Origin: Actinomycetota bacterium
Lineage (GTDB): Bacteria; Actinomycetota; Actinomycetes; Actinomycetales; Microbacteriaceae
Assembly (NCBI GenBank): GCA_016870695.1
Contig: VGAV01000104.1
Span: 1 to 7,743 of the forward strand
Direction: 5' to 3'
Length of the DNA stretch: 7,743 nt
Positions 6,061 through 7,743 of the stretch are shown here, piece after piece (the stretch's first letter is position 1; each line of letters begins with the position of its first letter). The translations under genes were made by a program, and so were the position numbers. The notes beneath the pieces were generated by a model. The model had not been told where the DNA came from, made no database searches, and saw nothing but the letters and a program-made list of their open reading frames with translations.

Positions 6061-6066
6061 TAGGCT
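6061..6066 (+). promoter_or_regulatory. -10 element positioned for a leaderless holB transcript
   Basis: TAGGCT fits the actinobacterial -10 pattern TANNNT and lies exactly 7 nt before the ATG at 6074. With usual spacing, transcription would begin at or next to that A, giving an mRNA without a 5' leader, a common arrangement in actinobacteria. No Shine-Dalgarno precedes the ATG, which agrees with this reading. I see no convincing -35. Confidence 0.55.
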
Positions 6067-6073
6067 GGACCGC

Positions 6074-7261
6074 ATGACGTCCGCGCTCGCCTCGCCTCCC
6101 GGCGCCGCCCTCCGCCCGGACCCGGCGCCGTTCCCGTGGGACGCGGTGTGGGGGCAGGACGAGGCCGTCGCCACCCTCCGCGGAGCGGCTGCCGCCCCGT
6201 CGGCCCTCGCGCACGCGTGGCTCATCACCGGTCCTCCGGGATCGGGCCGGTCGACGCTGGCCCACGCCTTCGCCGCGGCCCTCATCGCCGACCCGCACGA
6301 CGAGCACGCGCAGCGGCAGGTCCTCTCGGGGACGCACCCCGACCTGACGGCGCTGCGCACCGAGCAGGTCGTCATCCGCATCGACGAGGCCCGCAAGCTC
6401 GTCGAACGCGCCTACTTCGCGCCGTCGCTGGGGCGCTACCGCGTGATCGTCGTCGAAGACGCCGACCGCATGACCGAGCGCACGTCGAACGTGCTCCTCA
6501 AGGCCCTCGAGGAGCCGCCCGAGCACACGGTCTGGGTGCTCTGCGCCCCGAGCGACGCGGACCTCCTGCCGACCATCCGCTCGCGCGTCCGCATGCTCCG
6601 ACTGCGCGAGCCGTCCGTCGACGACGTCGCCGCCCTCATCGTCGAGCGGACGGGAGTCGCGCCGGAGGTCGCCGAGGAGTCGGCCCGCCACGCGCAGCGC
6701 CACATCGGCATGGCGCAGCGCCTGGCCACCGACGACGGCGCGCGCGCCCGCCGGGCCGAGACCCTGGCCGCCGTGCTCGGCGTCCGCGGGGTCGGCGACG
6801 CGGTCGACGTCGCCGGCCGCATCGTCAAGCTCGCCACCGACGACGCCAAGGCGCTGACCGCGACGCGCGACGAGGAGGAGAGGCGCGCCCTGCTGCGCAT
6901 GCTCGGGGTCGCCGAGGGAGCAGCCGTGCCGCCGTCGTTCCGCGGGCAGGTCAACGCCCTCGAGGACGATCAGAAGCGCCGTGCCACCCGCAGCCTCCGC
7001 GACGGCATCGACCGCGTCCTCACCGACCTGCAGTCGCTGTTCCGCGACATCGTCATGCTCCAGTACGGGCGCGACGAGGGCCTCATCAACAGCGAGCGCC
7101 TCGACGAGCTCCGTGCCCTGGCCGCGGAGTGGACCCCGGCCCGCACCCTCGGCGTGCTCGACCGCATCGCCGACACGCGGCGGGCGCTGGAGCAGAACGC
7201 CGCCCCGCTGCTCGCGCTCGAGAGCCTGCTGATCACCGTCGCGAACGGATCCGCGCCGTGA
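6074..7261 (+). CDS. holB: DNA polymerase III clamp-loader subunit delta'
   Basis: A 395-residue AAA+ clamp-loader protein that helps load the beta sliding clamp at the replication fork. It opens with WDAVWGQDEAVATLRGA (22-38), then a P-loop-like GPPGSGRS (53-60) with Arg in place of the usual Lys, the Walker B-like VIVVEDADRM (124-133), SNVLLKALEEPPE (138-150), sensor-1 region WVLCAPS (154-160), and TIRSRVR (167-173), where the clamp-loader 'SRC' motif has become SRV with its arginine kept. The four-Cys zinc module usual after the P-loop is absent; residues 70-88 contain no cysteine, and C157 is the only one in the protein. These traits fit delta' rather than the ATP-hydrolysing DnaX. The C-terminal helical domain fills about 185-395. 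ATG 6074 is preferred to GTG 6044, which overlaps the -10 motif. The stop overlaps the next GTG by 4 nt. Confidence 0.94.
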   Translation: MTSALASPPGAALRPDPAPFPWDAVWGQDEAVATLRGAAAAPSALAHAWLITGPPGSGRSTLAHAFAAALIADPHDEHAQRQVLSGTHPDLTALRTEQVVIRIDEARKLVERAYFAPSLGRYRVIVVEDADRMTERTSNVLLKALEEPPEHTVWVLCAPSDADLLPTIRSRVRMLRLREPSVDDVAALIVERTGVAPEVAEESARHAQRHIGMAQRLATDDGARARRAETLAAVLGVRGVGDAVDVAGRIVKLATDDAKALTATRDEEERRALLRMLGVAEGAAVPPSFRGQVNALEDDQKRRATRSLRDGIDRVLTDLQSLFRDIVMLQYGRDEGLINSERLDELRALAAEWTPARTLGVLDRIADTRRALEQNAAPLLALESLLITVANGSAP

Positions 7262-7743
7262 GCGTCCGTCGGCGCCTGGCGGCCGTGATCGCCGGGGTGG
7301 TCGCGATGGGCATGGCCCTGTCCGGCTGCCTGTACGCCCAAATTCCGCCCCTCGCGCCCGACACCGGCGCGTCCGCCACTCCCGTCACGGACGGGATCGA
7401 TCCGGCTCTGCTGCCGTACTACGGCCAGACGCTGGCGTGGGAGGACTGCGGCGGCACCGGGTTCGACTGCACGCGGGTGACCGCGCCGCGCGACTGGGCC
7501 GACCCGTCGGCCGGCGACCTCGAGCTCGCCCTCGTCCGGCACCGTGCCACCTCCGGGCAGCCGCTCGGCTCGCTCCTGACCAACCCCGGCGGTCCCGGCG
7601 GCAGCGGCAAGTCCTTCGTCCTCAACTCGCTGTCGTTCGTCGCCGGCGAGGACCTCGTCGAGAACTACGACGTCATCGGCTTCGACCCGCGCGGAGTGGG
7701 GGAGTCCACCCGGGTCACCTGCTACGACCCGGCCGGGCTCGAC
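7258..7743 (+). CDS. secreted lipoprotein alpha/beta hydrolase, TAP-like peptidase type (partial)
   Basis: The first 162 residues of a gene cut by the right edge. It starts at GTG 7258, overlapping the holB stop as GTGA. The N-terminus MSVRRRLAAVIAGVVAMGMA has two or three Arg, a hydrophobic helix and the lipobox LSGC, so C24 should be lipidated and the enzyme anchored outside the membrane. The mature part has WEDCGGTGFDCTRVTAPRDW (61-80, with C64 and C71 probably paired), then TNPGGPGGSG (108-117, oxyanion-hole loop) and YDVIGFDPRGVGES (137-150), the hallmark of SlpD/SlpE and tripeptidyl-aminopeptidase-like hydrolases. The nucleophile GxSxG motif and the C-terminal TAP-like domain would lie beyond the window. 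The substrate is unknown: peptide cleavage is the family precedent, but many relatives are uncharacterised. Linkage to holB is probably transcriptional convenience. Confidence 0.88.
   Translation, partial: MSVRRRLAAVIAGVVAMGMALSGCLYAQIPPLAPDTGASATPVTDGIDPALLPYYGQTLAWEDCGGTGFDCTRVTAPRDWADPSAGDLELALVRHRATSGQPLGSLLTNPGGPGGSGKSFVLNSLSFVAGEDLVENYDVIGFDPRGVGESTRVTCYDPAGLD

Noticed and set aside
5887..6073. A small protein or RNA gene in the tmk-holB spacer
   Set aside because: No start codon with a ribosome binding site, no tRNA-like or known riboswitch structure; only the repeat, palindrome and -10 motif could be supported.
5052..6077. + strand open frame running through topA, tmk and the spacer
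   Set aside because: Its translation is an Arg/Pro-rich shadow of tmk in another frame, and tmk is unmistakable in the overlapping frame.
4843..6396. 517-codon minus-strand open frame covering the topA end, tmk, the spacer and the holB start
   Set aside because: It crosses three sense genes. The repeated peptide in its middle is explained by the 57-bp DNA repeat. No ribosome binding site or domain is seen.

Overview
The window is very GC-rich, with dense genes all on the + strand, frequent GTG starts joined by 4-nt GTGA overlaps, and an actinobacterial gene set. Protein signatures (a DUF4244-type Flp-like pilin, TIGR03816-like TadE-like protein, lysine-tailed TopA without zinc fingers) point to a high-GC actinobacterium. 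A member of Microbacteriaceae, perhaps Microbacterium, is my best guess, but this is inferred from style and gene order, not from a database match.

Left part (1-2436): the distal end of an actinobacterial tad/flp pilus-type secretion locus. It holds the C-terminal end of the TadA/CpaF ATPase, one membrane platform protein that looks like two T2SSF domains in tandem, a small Flp-like prepilin, a TadE-like pseudopilin, and a short second TadE-like protein of the helicase/secretion-neighbourhood type. The ATPase would power, and the platform protein anchor, assembly of the small pilin-like subunits. No prepilin peptidase is in view.

Middle and right (2437-7743): a housekeeping DNA-metabolism block. 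topA (DNA topoisomerase I) overlaps tmk (thymidylate kinase) by GTGA. A 187-bp spacer follows, containing a degenerate 57-bp tandem repeat that starts inside the tmk 3' end, a perfect 14-bp palindrome, and a TANNNT -10 motif placed for leaderless transcription of the next gene. That gene is holB (DNA polymerase III delta'), which overlaps by GTGA a lipoprotein alpha/beta hydrolase of the TAP-like (tripeptidyl aminopeptidase) type cut by the right edge.

The window looks like ordinary conserved actinobacterial chromosome, not a mobile island; I see no tRNA, rRNA, CRISPR, IS or phage gene. The points most worth following are the repeat/palindrome spacer, the tandem-T2SSF protein, the out-of-frame start region of the last tad gene, the zinc-less delta' subunit, and an apparently over-represented heptamer GGATGCC/GGCATCC.
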